Origin: Dirofilaria immitis
Taxonomy: Eukaryota > Nematoda > Chromadorea > Rhabditida > Onchocercidae
Reading direction: 5' to 3'
Length of the DNA: 64,000 bases
Assembly: GCA_024305405.1 (NCBI GenBank)
Contig: JAKNDB010000088.1
Location: forward strand, 682,001 to 746,000
Positions 26,420 to 40,000 of the stretch are shown here, piece by piece; the stretch's first letter is position 1; each line of letters opens with the position of its first letter. Made by a program: the position numbers and the translations under genes. The notes beneath the pieces were generated by a model, which worked only from the letters and a program-made list of their open reading frames with translations, ran no database searches and was not told the origin of the DNA.

Positions 26420-29400
26420 AAAATAATAAAAAAAATTTAAATAATAAATATACGAAATAAAATTGATATTTAAGTAATTAATATAGCAACAAATAATTAT
26501 TTAAAATAAAAAGATATATATATATATTTGAAATTAATATTTCAAATATATAAGTAATAATATATTAATTTAAATTTTTATGAATTCATTTTTTTGAATG
26601 AAATGTCAATTAACTGTGATAAATGAATAAAAATTCTCGAAAATTTTAAAATGATTACGAAAAATTTAACATTTTATCATTTTTTTATCAATTTTATCAT
26701 TTTTTTCTTATCCTTTTCATCAAAAATAGATTATCAACAATATATTTATTAAGGCAAAAAAAAAAATTCACTCTAATTTATCAGAAATATTAATTGATCA
26801 AAAAATATTTTTCTATTTAAAAAAAAAAAGAAATCATACGATTTTAAAAGAAAGAAAAATTAAGCAAAATTTCTTAAAATAATTTAAAAATTTTTTTTGC
26901 TAAAATTAGCAAATATAATTAAAATTCATGGCAGCATTGTTATTTTATCGATAATACAAAATTTAAAAATGTAATTATGAAAAGAAAAAAAATATAAAAT
27001 ATAATAAAAACTTAAATAATTAATTTATGCATTTAACAACAAACAAATAAATGTTGTTTTTTTAACAAAAAAAAAAGATTAATTAATTTTATAAAATCTT
27101 TTTCTCAACCTTTTGTTAATAATTTTAAAATTATATACAAAAATTCGTAAAAAAATAATTAATAAAAATTTAGACAACAAATTTTATTTTATAATTAAAT
27201 ATTATATTAAATAAAAGTAAATTATTAGCGATAATTTTGTAATTAAAAATATTTAATATGAAATTATATGGAAAAAAGAGAGTGAACATTTTAATTGTAA
27301 AATTTTTAAATAAAAAATTTTTTTGGAATTTAACTTTTCCTTTTTCATTTTCAGTTTTTATTCTTTTTTTTTGTTATATTTATTAATCGATTTCGATAAT
27401 CAGTGATTAGTAATTTGAAGCATTAATGAAAGAATATTTGATATGAAAAAATGAGTTCATAAATTCTAATTTTTAATTTCAATTTATTCGCATAAATATG
27501 CAAACAATAATAACTTGAAATGAACTGAAAATGTAAATAATAATAATAATAATTTTAATAAAATAAAAATGCAAATAATAATTGAAATGAATTAAAAATG
27601 TAAATAATAATTTGAACTGAATTGAAAATATAAATAATAATTTGAAATGAATTAAAATTGTAAACCAAATATATGCATTGATATTATTATATGTATAATA
27701 AAAATTAAATTAATAATAATTATTTAAATTTGATTATGATTAAATTAATTCATAAGCGAAGAAATTTGAATAATAATTATAATTTTTTTCGAATTAATTT
27801 CCGTTTATTAATTACTAATAATAATTTTACATACATGTACATATACACACATGTATATAAATTAATCAACTTCGGGAATTATTTATTTTTCGCTAATCTA
27901 ATTAACATATAAATAAAATTAACGACAATCTCATATCTGGTTGGAAAAATGAAATAAAATGAGACTGATACGACTAATCTTATCAATATACCTTTTTTTT
28001 TTTTTTTTTGAAATTCAATGAATAAATTATAAAATAATTTTGTGGAAATTTGCTAAGCATAAATGATAAATTTATATATTTTATCAAAATCTACGCTTTT
28101 ATCATTCATATCTCTCGTTTGCTTTTCTCGATGCAAAAATTAATTTCAAATTAATTTCATATATAATTGTTTATTTGATAATAATTTTTATTTATCTAAT
28201 TTATAAATGAAATGCTATCAATTCATCGATTTATTTTTATGCTATTTTCATTTCTTATTTCGTGATAAATATTAGTTGAAATTTTTTTTTATTAAAAATA
28301 TTTATTGGTTTTTTTTTTTAAAAAATCATTTCCAATATTGTTTTATTAATAAAAAGCCTATAAACAATTGTTGATTTAATTTTAATTATTCAATTAAAAT
28401 GAAATGAGAAATTTAAATAACAAAATAAAAATGTGAAATTAAAGTAAATTAATTTCAAATTTTTAAACGATTAAATCGCTAATCGTCTCAGATTTTCTTT
28501 TTTTTTTTTTTCAAATCGAATTTTATGATAATATTTTTTCAGATTGCTTTTTTTGGAAATTTTTAAAAATTTTAAAAATTTTGTTGGAAGAATTTTTTTT
28601 ACAAATTTAATTAATTTTAATTATTGAATTTTCTTCTAAATTTAATTAATTTTAATTATTTGTTTATAGTTATATATTATAAAGATAACTTTAAGAAAAA
28701 GATGAAAAAATTTCATAATATTTGTAATGAAATTAAATTGCTAATATTTTTTATTTATAAATTAATTAAACTTATTAATTAAAATTACGACATCTTTACA
28801 TAAATATATATAAATTATACAAATATATTGCACGAATAATTAAATAGTAAAAATTAATTTAAAACAATTAATTTTAATATTTATAATTTCAAATATTATA
28901 TGTTACTTGTAACATCGTTATAAGCTATGCTATAACAAATAATATTTTGATAAAAAAACAAAAAATTGATTGATATAATAAACTTTGTAATTCGAACTTA
29001 TATTAAATGTTTTATAAAACATTTTGAAATGAACCAATCATTTTTCGAATTCTATTTTGAAAAAAGAAAAAAATAATCGACGAAATTATTTATTAATTTT
29101 TATTTTTGAAAACATTTCGAAATATGTTTATTTCGTTTATGAGAAAGCACAAAAATTATTTATTTATTTCATTTTCATACACAAATTGTCATTTATCAAA
29201 AAAGAAAAAAGTTTTTTTTTTTTTTTTTTTTTTTGTAGAAAGAACAATAAGAAAAGAAAAAGGTTAAATTCATCGAGAAAATTCATCAAAGGAAAAAAGA
29301 GGAAAAGTTAAAAATTAATAAAACCAGTTTTTCAAGGTAACATACAATTTTATTGGATAGTATGAAAAGTAAGAATGTTGATTTTATTTGAATTGAAAAT

Positions 29401-30300
29401 CAGTTACACTGATTCATAGTTATTTTGATTAAAAAAAAAGCGAAAATTTTCATTATATTTTTGATAAAATTTATGCTACAATTATTTAATTGCTAATAAA
29501 ATATCAAAATAATTAATAAAAATTTTAATTAATTACTTAATTTATTTATTCATTTATTATATTAATTGCAATTTTTATTTCTATTAAACTGTTAAAATAT
29601 GAAATAAAATGCAAAGAAAATAGAATTTAATGAAATATAAATATCGAATTTATATAATTAATTAATATATAAAAGAGTAAAAATTTTAAAAAAAATTTAA
29701 ATTTCAACAAAAAAAGAAAACGAAAAAAATTCGCTTTAAATAGTAATATTACAATATTGTAATTAATTTATATCATATTATAAATTAAAATATTCAAAAA
29801 TTCTAAACATATTTTTAAATATAGTAAAATTGTAACGATTGAAAAAGCAACAGTACTTTTGATATTTATGCAATCATTCTATGCAAATAATTTTATCAAA
29901 AATCATTTAATGAATGGAAAAAAATGAAAATTTTAAATCAAAAAAATCGATAATCGAAATAAACGCAACAATACTTTTGATATTTATGAATAATTCTATA
30001 CAAATAGTTTTGTCAAAAATCATTTAATGAATGGAAAAAAAATGGAAATTTTAAATCAAAAAAATCGATCATTCATTTAAAAATCGATAATCGAAGTAAA
30101 TAGTCAAATAAATAAATAAATAGTTCGATTTCTAAATATGCATCGATATTATTCGAAAAAAATGAACGGAAGAGAAAAAATAGTATTAATATATATATTT
30201 GCGGAATGACAGCTGCCGGTGAAATAATACATATCATTTTGAATAGGAAAATTCTTCTAAATTGATTTAAAAAACTAATGGAATGAAAAATAGACAAAAG
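26420..30300. other. Extremely AT-rich, gene-free stretch
   Basis: Homopolymer-rich sequence with no supported exon on either strand. It contains a duplicated segment of about 110 bases: the copies starting AAAATCATTTAATGAATGGA lie near 29899 and 30014, each preceded by a similar block ending ATTTTG/TCAAAA. It probably belongs to a long 5' intron of the BAG2/UNC-23 gene if the exon at 36282-36453 is real. Confidence 0.5.
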
Positions 30301-30302
30301 AT

Positions 30303-31912
30303 TACTAATGAAATGAAAGGAATGAAATGAAAGGAATGAAATGAAAGGGATGAAATGAAAGGAATGAAATGAAAGGAATGAAATGAAAGAGAAAGAAATG
30401 AAAGGAATGAAATGAAAGGAATGAAATGAAAGGAAAGAAATGAAACAAGAATAAAATTTAAACTAAATTGAACCGTGCAAAATAAAGCAATATAAAATGA
30501 AATAAAACGAAATGAAATAAAACGAAATGAAACGAAATGAAATGAAATGAAATGGAATGGAATGAAATGAAATGAAATGGAATGGAATGAAATGAAATGG
30601 AATGGAATGGAATGGAATGAAATGAAATGGAATGGAATGGAATGGAATGAAATGAAATGGAATGGAATGAAATGGAATGGAATGGAATGAAATGAAATGG
30701 AATGGAATGAAATGGAATGGAATGAAATGGAATGGAATGAATGAATGAAATGAAATGGAATGGAATGGAATAAATGAAATGGAATGAAATGGAATGGAAT
30801 GGAATAAATGAAATGGAATGGAATGGAATGGAATGAGATGAAATGAAATGAAATGAAATGGAATAGAATGAAATGAAATGAAATGAAATGAAATGGAATG
30901 GAATGAAATGAAATGGAATGGAATGGAATGAAATGGAATGGAATGGAATGAAATGAAATGAAATGAAATGAAATGGAATGGAATGGAATGAAATGAAATG
31001 AAATGAAATGGAATGAATGAAATGAAATGAAATGGAATGGAATGGAATGAAATGAAATGGAATGAAATGAAATGAAATGAAATGAAATGAAATGGAATGA
31101 AATGAAATGAAATGAAATGAAATGAAATGAAATGGAATGGAATGGAATGAAATGAAATGAAATGGAATGAAATGAAATGAAATGGAATGAAATGAATGAA
31201 ATGAAATGAAATGAAATGAAATGGAATGGAATGGAATGAAATGAAATGAAATGGAATGGAATGGAATGGAATGAGATGAAATGAAATGAAATGAAATGAA
31301 ATGAAATGAAATGAAATGAAATGAAATGAAATGAAATGGAATGAAATGAAATGAAATGAAATGAAATGAAATGAAATGGAATGGAATGAAATGAAATGAA
31401 ATGGAATGAAATGGAATGAAATGGAATGAAATGGAATGAAATGAAATGAAATGGAATGGAATGGAATGAAATGAAATGAAATGAAATGAAATGGAATGAA
31501 ATGAAATGAAATGAAATGGAATGGAATGGAATGAAATGAAATGGAATGGAATGGAATGGAATGAAATGAAATGAAATGAAATGAAATGGAATGGAATGGA
31601 ATGAAATGAAATGGAATGGAATGGAATGGAATGAGATGAAATGAAATGAAATGAAATGGAATGGAATGGAATGAAGTGAAATGAAATGAAATGAAATGGA
31701 ATGGAATGGAATGAAATGAAATGAAATGGAATGAAATGGAATGGAATGAAATGAAATGGAATGAAATGAAATGGAATGAAATGGAATGGAATGAAATGAA
31801 ATGAAATGGAATGGAATGGAATGAAATGGAATGAAATGAAATGAAATGGAATGAAATGAGATGAAATGAATTGAAATGAAATGAATTGAAATGAAATGAA
31901 ATGGAATGAAAC
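30303..31912. repeat. GGAAT/GAAAT pentanucleotide satellite, about 1.6 kb
   Basis: More than 300 pentamers, almost all GAAAT or GGAAT, in irregular order. Scattered single variants (GAGAT, GAAGT) and frame-changing GAAT tetramers also occur, for instance near 30738 and 31015. The left end (30303-30445) has a 10-bp GGAATGAAAT / AAAGGAATGA pattern and the middle is a mixed block. Because the period is 5, every minus frame reads as repeated Phe-His-Phe-Ile-Ser and stays open; the 496-codon open frame at 30463-31953 is an artefact. GGAAT is also the unit of human satellites II/III; similarity is of unit only. Confidence 0.97.
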
Positions 31913-31959
31913 AGAAAGGTTAAGATGAAATAGAATGTGCTTTTATAAGGCATCGTTCC

Positions 31960-34250
31960 TAAAAACTAATAATAAAAATAACAATATGAATAATAGTAAT
32001 AATATTAACATTACACTTTACGAATATACACAATGAAAAAAGTAGAAATGAAAATTAAAATAAAAAGAAGAAAAGAGAGAGAAGACGAAGGATAGGGGAG
32101 AAGCAGTAGTAGAAGAAGAAGAAGAAGGAAGAAGTCAAAACAAATTAGAAAAGTTCAACTGCTTCGATCGATTAATTTCAATTTAAAATAAGTAGCAAAA
32201 TGATAAATAAAATGCGAAGAGAAGGAAAGAAAGAAATCTTCACGAAATATAATCATTGAAAATGATTCATGGAAAAGCTTAAATCAATTTTTATTTTGTC
32301 AAAATAAAAATACGATGATTCATTCGTTGTTTACTTTCTTATTGAAGGCTTTCAGAAATCGAGAGAAAGAGAGATAGACAATAAATGAAATAAATAAATA
32401 AATAGATAGATTGTTGATTGGATTGTTACAACTTTTTTATTATCATTATTTGTAATTTAGTTCTGCTAGAAATGATTTTAAATTCTGAATGAGTCATTGA
32501 TATCTTAATAATGATAGGAAAAAGATGGGGAGGGTGATACTTAGTCAGATTTCTTCAAAATATTCGTTTTCTAATATTTCATTCTTATCTTGTCTTATCT
32601 TATCTTTTTTGAAATGATAAGTTTATCAAAAATTAGGGAAATTCTAAAAATTAAACTGTATTTATTCAAAAGATAATAATAATTCTATTAATCATTGATA
32701 AAACTTATTGAAAAATATTTTATTATTTTAAATCTTATGGTAAACAAAAATAGACAAAAATTTTTAAACTTATCATTAATGAAAACATTCATTCTATTCT
32801 TGTATGATTTTATCGAGATTAACTGAGCATTTTTTTTTTTGTTGTTGTTGAACAAATCAAGCAATTAAGCAAATTAATACAACAATGCTTCCATTTATTT
32901 ATTTAAAAAAGATTCCGTTAAATTATCGTAATTATTCGATTAAATTTTTAAATAGAAAAAATAAATAAATCTAAGTTTGAAAAAATAAATAAATAAATAA
33001 ATAAATCATAAATCAGAATATTGGAATAATTATTCAGATTATATTTATTGATCAAATAATCTTATCCAATTCGGCTAATTACAAATAAAAGATATCTTTC
33101 AAATGAATTATCATTTTCCAACAATTTAAAAATTAAGAAACGAATAGATCGTTTGATAGATATATTTGACCTTATTTTATTTTGTCCTAATTAATCGATC
33201 AAATGTTTGTAACAAAATGTGCAAATATTTTGTTTCGTTAAAAATTTTTCCAATAAAATAGTAAAAATTGTATGAAATAAAATTTTAAAAAAAAATCAAT
33301 AATACTAAATTTCTCATGATAAAATACATATATTTAGAATTGGAAATTATAATTAAAAATTATAATTGAATTAAATAATCGTATAATTTAATTAAAAATT
33401 ATAATTAAATTAAATAATCGATATATTAAATTGAATATTTTACCTTTGAAATGACATAGTAAAATTGTTGAATTGTAATATTAGCAATAAATTGGCATGA
33501 AATATTTTTTTATCCGTCGTGATGATGATGATGATGATGATGATGATTCACTTAACAAATAATTCTATGATGAAAGATCAATAAAATAACTAATTTTTTC
33601 TTCTTTTTTTTTCACCTTATAAACCTGAAATATTAATTTTTCATCGTTTGAAAGGAATTTTTTAATCCTAAAATATTAATTGTTAACCATTTCAAAAATG
33701 ATTTATTGACCTGAAAATATCAATGTCAATTTATTATTATTTAGTTATTTTAGTATTAATTTTTAATTTAACAATTATTCTGTTATTAATCCAAAATTGT
33801 TTTAATACATATATCATTATCATTTCTTTTTTTTCCTCTTCCAATCAATCAGTTTATTAAACCTCGAAAATTAAAAAAAAAAAAAACGATTAAATAGATT
33901 ATAAATTTATTAAGATCATTTGAATTCAATTAAAACTTTGATTGTCTATTTCATTATTTAATCATTAATAAATTAAAATGTAAAAATTTAATCTAATTAA
34001 TTCCTATGTTCATCACAATAAAGATATTGATTAAAAAAGTATCGCAAAAATGAAAATAATAATGATTAATACTGATTAAAAACAATCACGATAACGAATA
34101 ATAAAAATGGTAATAATGATCAAAAATATCACAATAATGATTGACAAAAATCATAATATCTATTAAAAATATCACAATGATGAATAATAGGCATTTATTT
34201 TAATTATAAACATCATAATAATAATTAATAAAGATGGTAATACCGGTTAA
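31960..34250. other. AT-rich non-coding sequence with short simple repeats
   Basis: No supported exon. It contains a GAA/GAG-rich purine block at about 32075-32140 and a (GAT)n run at about 33520-33547. A near-perfect short repeat of AATTAAAAATTATAATTGAATTA type lies at 33350-33425. It probably lies in the long BAG2 5' intron or is intergenic. Confidence 0.5.
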
Positions 34251-34505
34251 AAATATCACAGTAATGAATAATAAACATTATGATATTGATTAAATATATC
34301 ACAATAATGATTAACAAAGATTATAATATTGATTGAAAAATACGACAATAATAAATATTTATTTTGATTATAAATATCGAAATAATGATTAACAAAGATT
34401 ATAATATTGATTGAAAAATACGACAATAATAAATATTTATTTTGATTATAAATATCGAAATAATGATTAACAAAGATTATAATATTAATTAAAAATATCA
34501 CAACA
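34240..34505. repeat. About 77-bp tandem repeat
   Basis: Two nearly identical full units and further diverged ones share GATTAACAAAGATTATAATA then TTGATTGAAAAATACGACAA. A looser ATCACAATAATGA pattern continues left to about 34020. The minus open frame across it is a repeat artefact. Confidence 0.85.
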
Positions 34506-34744
34506 ACGAATAAATTATATTCTTTTTTTCCGAATTAAACATTCAATAATATCATTTTAAAATACTTTCGTTTTGTTTATCTTTCATTTCTTTAAAAATT
34601 GAAATAATAAAATAATAAGTATTTTTTAAATTAATCTTTTTTTAATTTTGCTTTTTTTCTATCAAATTTTTGCTATTAAAGTTTCCGTCCTTTCTTAAAT
34701 TTATTTTACAATGCAATATTAATTATCAATTATTGATATCTAAT

Positions 34745-34985
34745 TATTTATTTAATTTCATTTCCTATGATATCATTAGATTGTAAATAATATACCTTTT
34801 CAGGTATTTATTTAATTTCATTTCCTATGATATCATTAGATTGTAAATAATATACCTTTTCAGGTATTTATTTAATTTCATTTCCTATGATATCATTAGA
34901 TTGTAAATAGTATACCTTTTCAGGTATTTATTTAATTTCATTTCCTATGATATTATTAGATTGTAAATAGTATACCTTTTCAGGT
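34745..34985. repeat. 60-bp tandem repeat, four copies
   Basis: Four copies of exactly 60 bases starting TATTTATTTAATTTCATTTC and containing CTATGATATCATTAGATTGT. Copies 3 and 4 share AATAGTATAC where copies 1 and 2 have AATAATATAC; copy 4 alone has TATTATTAG. Very low divergence implies recent expansion. Confidence 0.95.
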
Positions 34986-36281
34986 TGTCTGAGTTTTTCT
35001 TTTTTTTTTGATAATTGATAATTATCATGCTATATCTACAATAATCAAATAGAAAAAATAGTAATAATAATAATAATAATGATAATGATAAGAAGTTGAT
35101 TTAGTAGCAATGAAAATAGTATTGGTGATAGTGATAAGGAGTTGATAACGGTAATGATGACAATGTGTTTGAGTTTTTTTTTTTCTAATAACGATGTTTG
35201 TGCGACTAATTAATCTTTATAGTGTTATCTCTCTTTCTATCATTAATCACAATTTATTTGTTGATTGATTATTTGTCATTGCATGGTACGGCATAGTTCA
35301 GAACTGATAATGGAAATGTTGATAAATCTGAATCATTATTTTTATTCCAATATATATTAATGATAACGGTTGATATTGAGTAAATAAGAACAGTAATAAT
35401 AGAAAACAAAATAAGTCTACATAAAATAAACAAAATTAAAAAAAAAAAGGCAAAATATGACACCACGAAATACTACTCTTCTGAACTTTGAACTTTGAAC
35501 TAAACTGAAATAATAAGAGGGAAGTTGAGAGGAGAAGGATTTTGAATGAGTGAACGATATGATGATTGATAGTGATAACAAAAAAACTCGAATACTAAAA
35601 GTATTTCTTTTATTTAAAATTAACAATATTTTAAATTTTATTTTCCCTTATATTTCTTTTTTTTTAATCGATCAGAGTAACAAATTTATCAAATTTATCA
35701 TTCTAAATGCATATGAAATTAAATAAATAAAATTTGAAATGTTATCAACGACATATTTTATTAATTTAATCAATATATCAAAAAAAAGCTTATCATTTGT
35801 TATCATTTGATAATTTAAAAAGTTTCTTTTTTCTTAGCTTATCATTTGATAATTAATTTAAAAGTTTCTTTTTGTTTTCTCATTTTTGAAGAAAAAATTA
35901 AAAGTTTTTCCTTAAAATTATTTTCAAAATGATTAAAGAGATACAGAAAAAAATGAAAATTTTTATCATATTGATGTATAATTTGTGATATCTTATTATT
36001 ATCATATCAATTGTTAATTGCATATTGCATAGTGATCTTATCAATTGTTAACTACATATTATATAATGATTAATCATTTGTTATTGATTAGCAACTAATT
36101 GCATTGTAGGATGAATGTTGGTAAAAAATGCGACAAATCTATAAATCAATATCGTAGATTATTGATTGTAATTGACTTTTCAAAGATATAATTGTCACTT
36201 ATACAGATTATTGTTATTGATAAAATGATAATAGTTACAAATAGTAATCGATATCGCAATGATATGTTATCACATTATCAC

Positions 36282-36453
36282 TTATCTTTGCCCCTAAACT
36301 GTTTCTAGGAAACATCTTTGAAAATTTCAAAGCATTGGGAATAGGACTTTCCGTTGCTATAGGTGAAATAATTTTGGCGGGAGATGATAATTTGAATGGG
36401 ATACCGGGGAATGAGATGATGTGGATTTCGAGAGATTGGGAGTGGTAGGGCAT
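36282..36453 (-). CDS. Candidate 5' exon, possibly of the BAG2/UNC-23 gene
   Basis: An isolated minus-strand coding-like block of much higher GC than its surroundings. It opens with an ATG at 36453 and reads MPYHSQSLEIHIISFPGIPF and, further on, SPIATESPIPNALKFSK and MFPRNSLGAK, then meets a possible donor AA|GTGATA at 36281. Read as it stands it ends in phase 1. The first sure BAG2 exon (26270) needs phase 2, so a join would require one missing base here, the same defect seen elsewhere in this window. Linkage to unc-23 is inference from strand, order and phase arithmetic; it could belong to another gene. Confidence 0.4.
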
Positions 36454-36459
36454 GGTGAA

Positions 36460-37041
36460 GGGTTTGGTGATGATTGGTAAGTGATAACTTATGGAGGGGT
36501 ATATATAATAGGACTGATGACTGATAACGATTGATAAGTGATGACTGACGGAGAAAATATATGGGTTGGAAGAATTAGTAGTAAGTGATAACTTATGGAA
36601 CGGATAATAAGTTAAGAGGATTGATGATAATTAATAAATGATAGCTTATTGGAAGGATGTATAGCGGTAGAAAGATTGATAATAATTGATGAGTGGTAAC
36701 TTCAGGAAAAAAATATGGGCCTAGGAGAATTGATGACAAGTGATAATCTATGAAACGAATATATAAATTGAGAAGACTGATAATAATGAGTAATAGCTTA
36801 CTTATGGGACTGATATATAAGTTGAGAGGATTGCTAATAATTGACAGATAATAATTTATGAATAAATATCATAAATTGAGAGAATTGATGGGAATTGTTG
36901 AATGATAATTGATAATAAAGACACATAGATTAGGAAAATAAGTAATAATTGATAAATAATGACTTAAGTGTTTTTTTATCCGAATTTCCGAAAAAAATTT
37001 AACAATTTTATTATTCATGCTCAGCTAATCAAATTTTATCA
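36460..37041. repeat. Degenerate minisatellite upstream of Chk1
   Basis: About seven decayed units of 60-80 bases carry GATTGATAA(T/G) ... GTGATAACTTATGGA ... ATATATAAGTTGAGAGGA. The array lies directly 5' of the Chk1 start codon, so it occupies the promoter position. No exon is seen in it. Confidence 0.75.
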
Positions 37042-40000
37042 ATGATAACTAACGATGAGAAGCATACTGAAGAAAAACAAAAATTATGGAAAGAATTGTT
37101 TGAAACGGATAACTTCAGCAGTTCATTACAATTACCACCAGAATATCAACATCATTATTGGAATGCTGTTCATACGTTAGGTGACGGTAAGTTTTTAGTT
37201 TTAATTAATTGGTGCTTAATTAATTTTTTATTTGATACATTCAACAAAACGGATGATATCCAAATTTATCTGATTGTTTTATTGGGATATTTTTAATTTT
37301 TCAGCTTTTAATTTTTCTTTTAGAATTTTTTAAAATTTTTAGCATTTTGAAATATCCTAAAAATTTCAAATTATTTTAAGGTGCATTTGGTGAAGTTCTT
37401 TTACTGGTAGATCGTAAAAATCCAGAAACAATGGTAGCTGCAAAATGTATGAATGCAACTACATCGGGAAATGAAGCAGATTTATTCAAGAAATTGCGTC
37501 GAGAGGTTAACTTTTGTCTAGAAATACAAGAGAATGATTTACGAAATACTTCATTTCATGGTTAATTTATCACTTTTCATTAGAAACTGAATTAGAAATA
37601 CGTGGGAACAATTCGAAAATAAAACGAAATTCCATTTTTTCACTTTGCTAAATTTCTGTTTAGCGTAATATAATCGTTCATAGCAACCTCCAAGCTGAAG
37701 AAATTTTCAAATATTCCTAATAATTTTTGGATGTCATGTTTGTAATTGGACATTTACAATAGGCGTTAATCATGCTTGCACTGCAAAAATCTGAATATGT
37801 TATTCGTTTCATTGGCATGCGTTATGACAAGGGACGTATTGAAATGTTTCTCGAATATGTTGATGGAGGCGAATTATTTGACCATATTGGTAAAATTTGC
37901 TTCTTATTAACAAAATATTTTGCAAATATTAGTTAATTTTCATCTTTAGTAAGGGTTGATCTTTCTTTTTCTTTTTATCGAGTTCGCAAGTTTTTGAAAT
38001 GCGACTTGACAAGCAGTTATTGTTAAATACTTTAATAATTGACTGTAAATAAATGGTCAATCTAATAAAATAAAAAGTTGCAGTTTTCATCCTTCTTTAT
38101 CTGCGTTTTTAGAACCGGATAGCGGCATGCCAGCTCGAAAGGCACAAAGATTTTTCCGGCAGATCATTGCTGGCTTAAAATATATTCATTCAATGGGTAT
38201 CGTACATCGTGATATCAAACCAGAAAATCTGTTACTTATGAAAAATGGTAACTTTTTAGTAGCTTATTAATAAATTAATAAGTTTCCTTCTTCTTTTTCA
38301 TTAACGATAAATGTTAATCAATCTTCAAATTTATAAAATGGATATTTGATTAATCAAATAATGTTTTCATGATATAATTTTGGGATTTTAATCTTTTTGG
38401 ATATCATAGCATTCTCATTTTTAGGTCAGTTGAAAATTTGCGATTTTGGTCTAGCAACAATATTTCGACATAAAGGAGTTGAAAGAAAATTGAAATCGAA
38501 ATGTGGTACAGTACAGTATCTTTCCCTCAAGTGTTAGCATCGAATTATAGGTTCATTTTTGTTGAACTCATTGCTTCATTTATTTATTTTTTCATTAATT
38601 TTTAATATGAAAATCTTTGATATTTAGCGATTAAGAGGTGCGCAAAAAATATTTCTGAAAAGATTTTTAATATATTTCTGAAATGGAAATTGTTCAGTAT
38701 GTTTTTATATTAACAATCAACGATAATTAAAAACAGAACATGCTAGAGCGTATTATATTAATTTTTTGTGTCAGTGGTGAACCATCCGATATATGGTCTT
38801 GTGGAATTGTGCTTGTTGCAATGCTTACTGGTGAATTACCCTGGGAAGAAGCGGTCAAGTATGCTTTATAAATAATTAATATCCAAATGTTCCATACGCT
38901 TTTTAGTAGATATTTACTGTAATGTATAGTTAATTTCGCCATGTTTTTTCTTTTAGGACTTCAGCAGCTTTCAGAACTTGGCTTACAAAATATGAATGGA
39001 GGTACCGGCCTCCATGGGACAGACTTTTGGAGCAATGACAAGTATATCTAGCAACGATATTTATATATTTAAATTCCCTTTCGAAAGCCAGTTATTGCTG
39101 CGCGATTCTCTTTTCTATATTCCTCGTTATAAACTATTACAATTTATTAACCAAATTATTCTATCCCTCTAACTACTGTATATTATCTTTTATCTGTCCA
39201 ATTAAAATAGCTAATGGTTAAAGTAGGTAAATGCCGGTGTTGAAACAATAGAATAATCAACAATAAAAATTAGAAGCGCAATTAATGTTGTCTTTTTTCC
39301 GCCGCATCACTAGTTTATTCAGGAATTTATTATTCTGCATGTAAAATAAGTTTCAGATTTATTACGAAAGATGCTAGATGTCAATGAGGAAAGACGAATC
39401 AAAATTCCGGAAATTGAAGAGCACGAATTTTTCACCAATAATATAAGTAAGTTTGATTTTGATCTAAATTTATATAATTATTACTGAAAATATTTTACCA
39501 TTTAAATTAATTACATCTTAAGATTATAAAGTACCGAGTGCTAAAGAGATGAGAGGTGATACAAATAAAGCTAAAAATACTACAACACTTCCACCGAAGA
39601 CTACGAATGTTGCACCAGCTGATGAAACTACAAATGTTACACCGATTGATGAAACTACGAATGTTGCACCAATTGATGAAAATCTATCAGGCAGTGAAGT
39701 TACCAGGCCATTAAATATATTGAAAAAATCAGTAGTTGAAAATCAGAATGAATCTGATTCAAAGAAGGTCAGATTGTCAACTTCTACCAATACTAAAGAG
39801 AGGTAGCCCTTGTCGAGTTCAATTTCCTGTTCTTTTTTCTGCAATTTGTATAAATACGCTTCAAGTTATCATTTACCAGAAATTATTTTACATTTTTTTA
39901 GCTTCAAGAATTATATGACGTGATTATTCAATTTAGATTGAAATTGCGAAGGTTTTGGAATGATTTTTATCTCTAATCAAATCAGTTATCTTTTGATTAA

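Noticed and set aside
30463..31953. 496-codon minus open frame rich in Phe, His, Ser and Ile
   Set aside because: It is the translation of a pentanucleotide satellite; a 5-bp period leaves all three minus frames open.
34256..34501. 81-codon minus open frame
   Set aside because: Tandem repeat translation with identical repeated peptide units.
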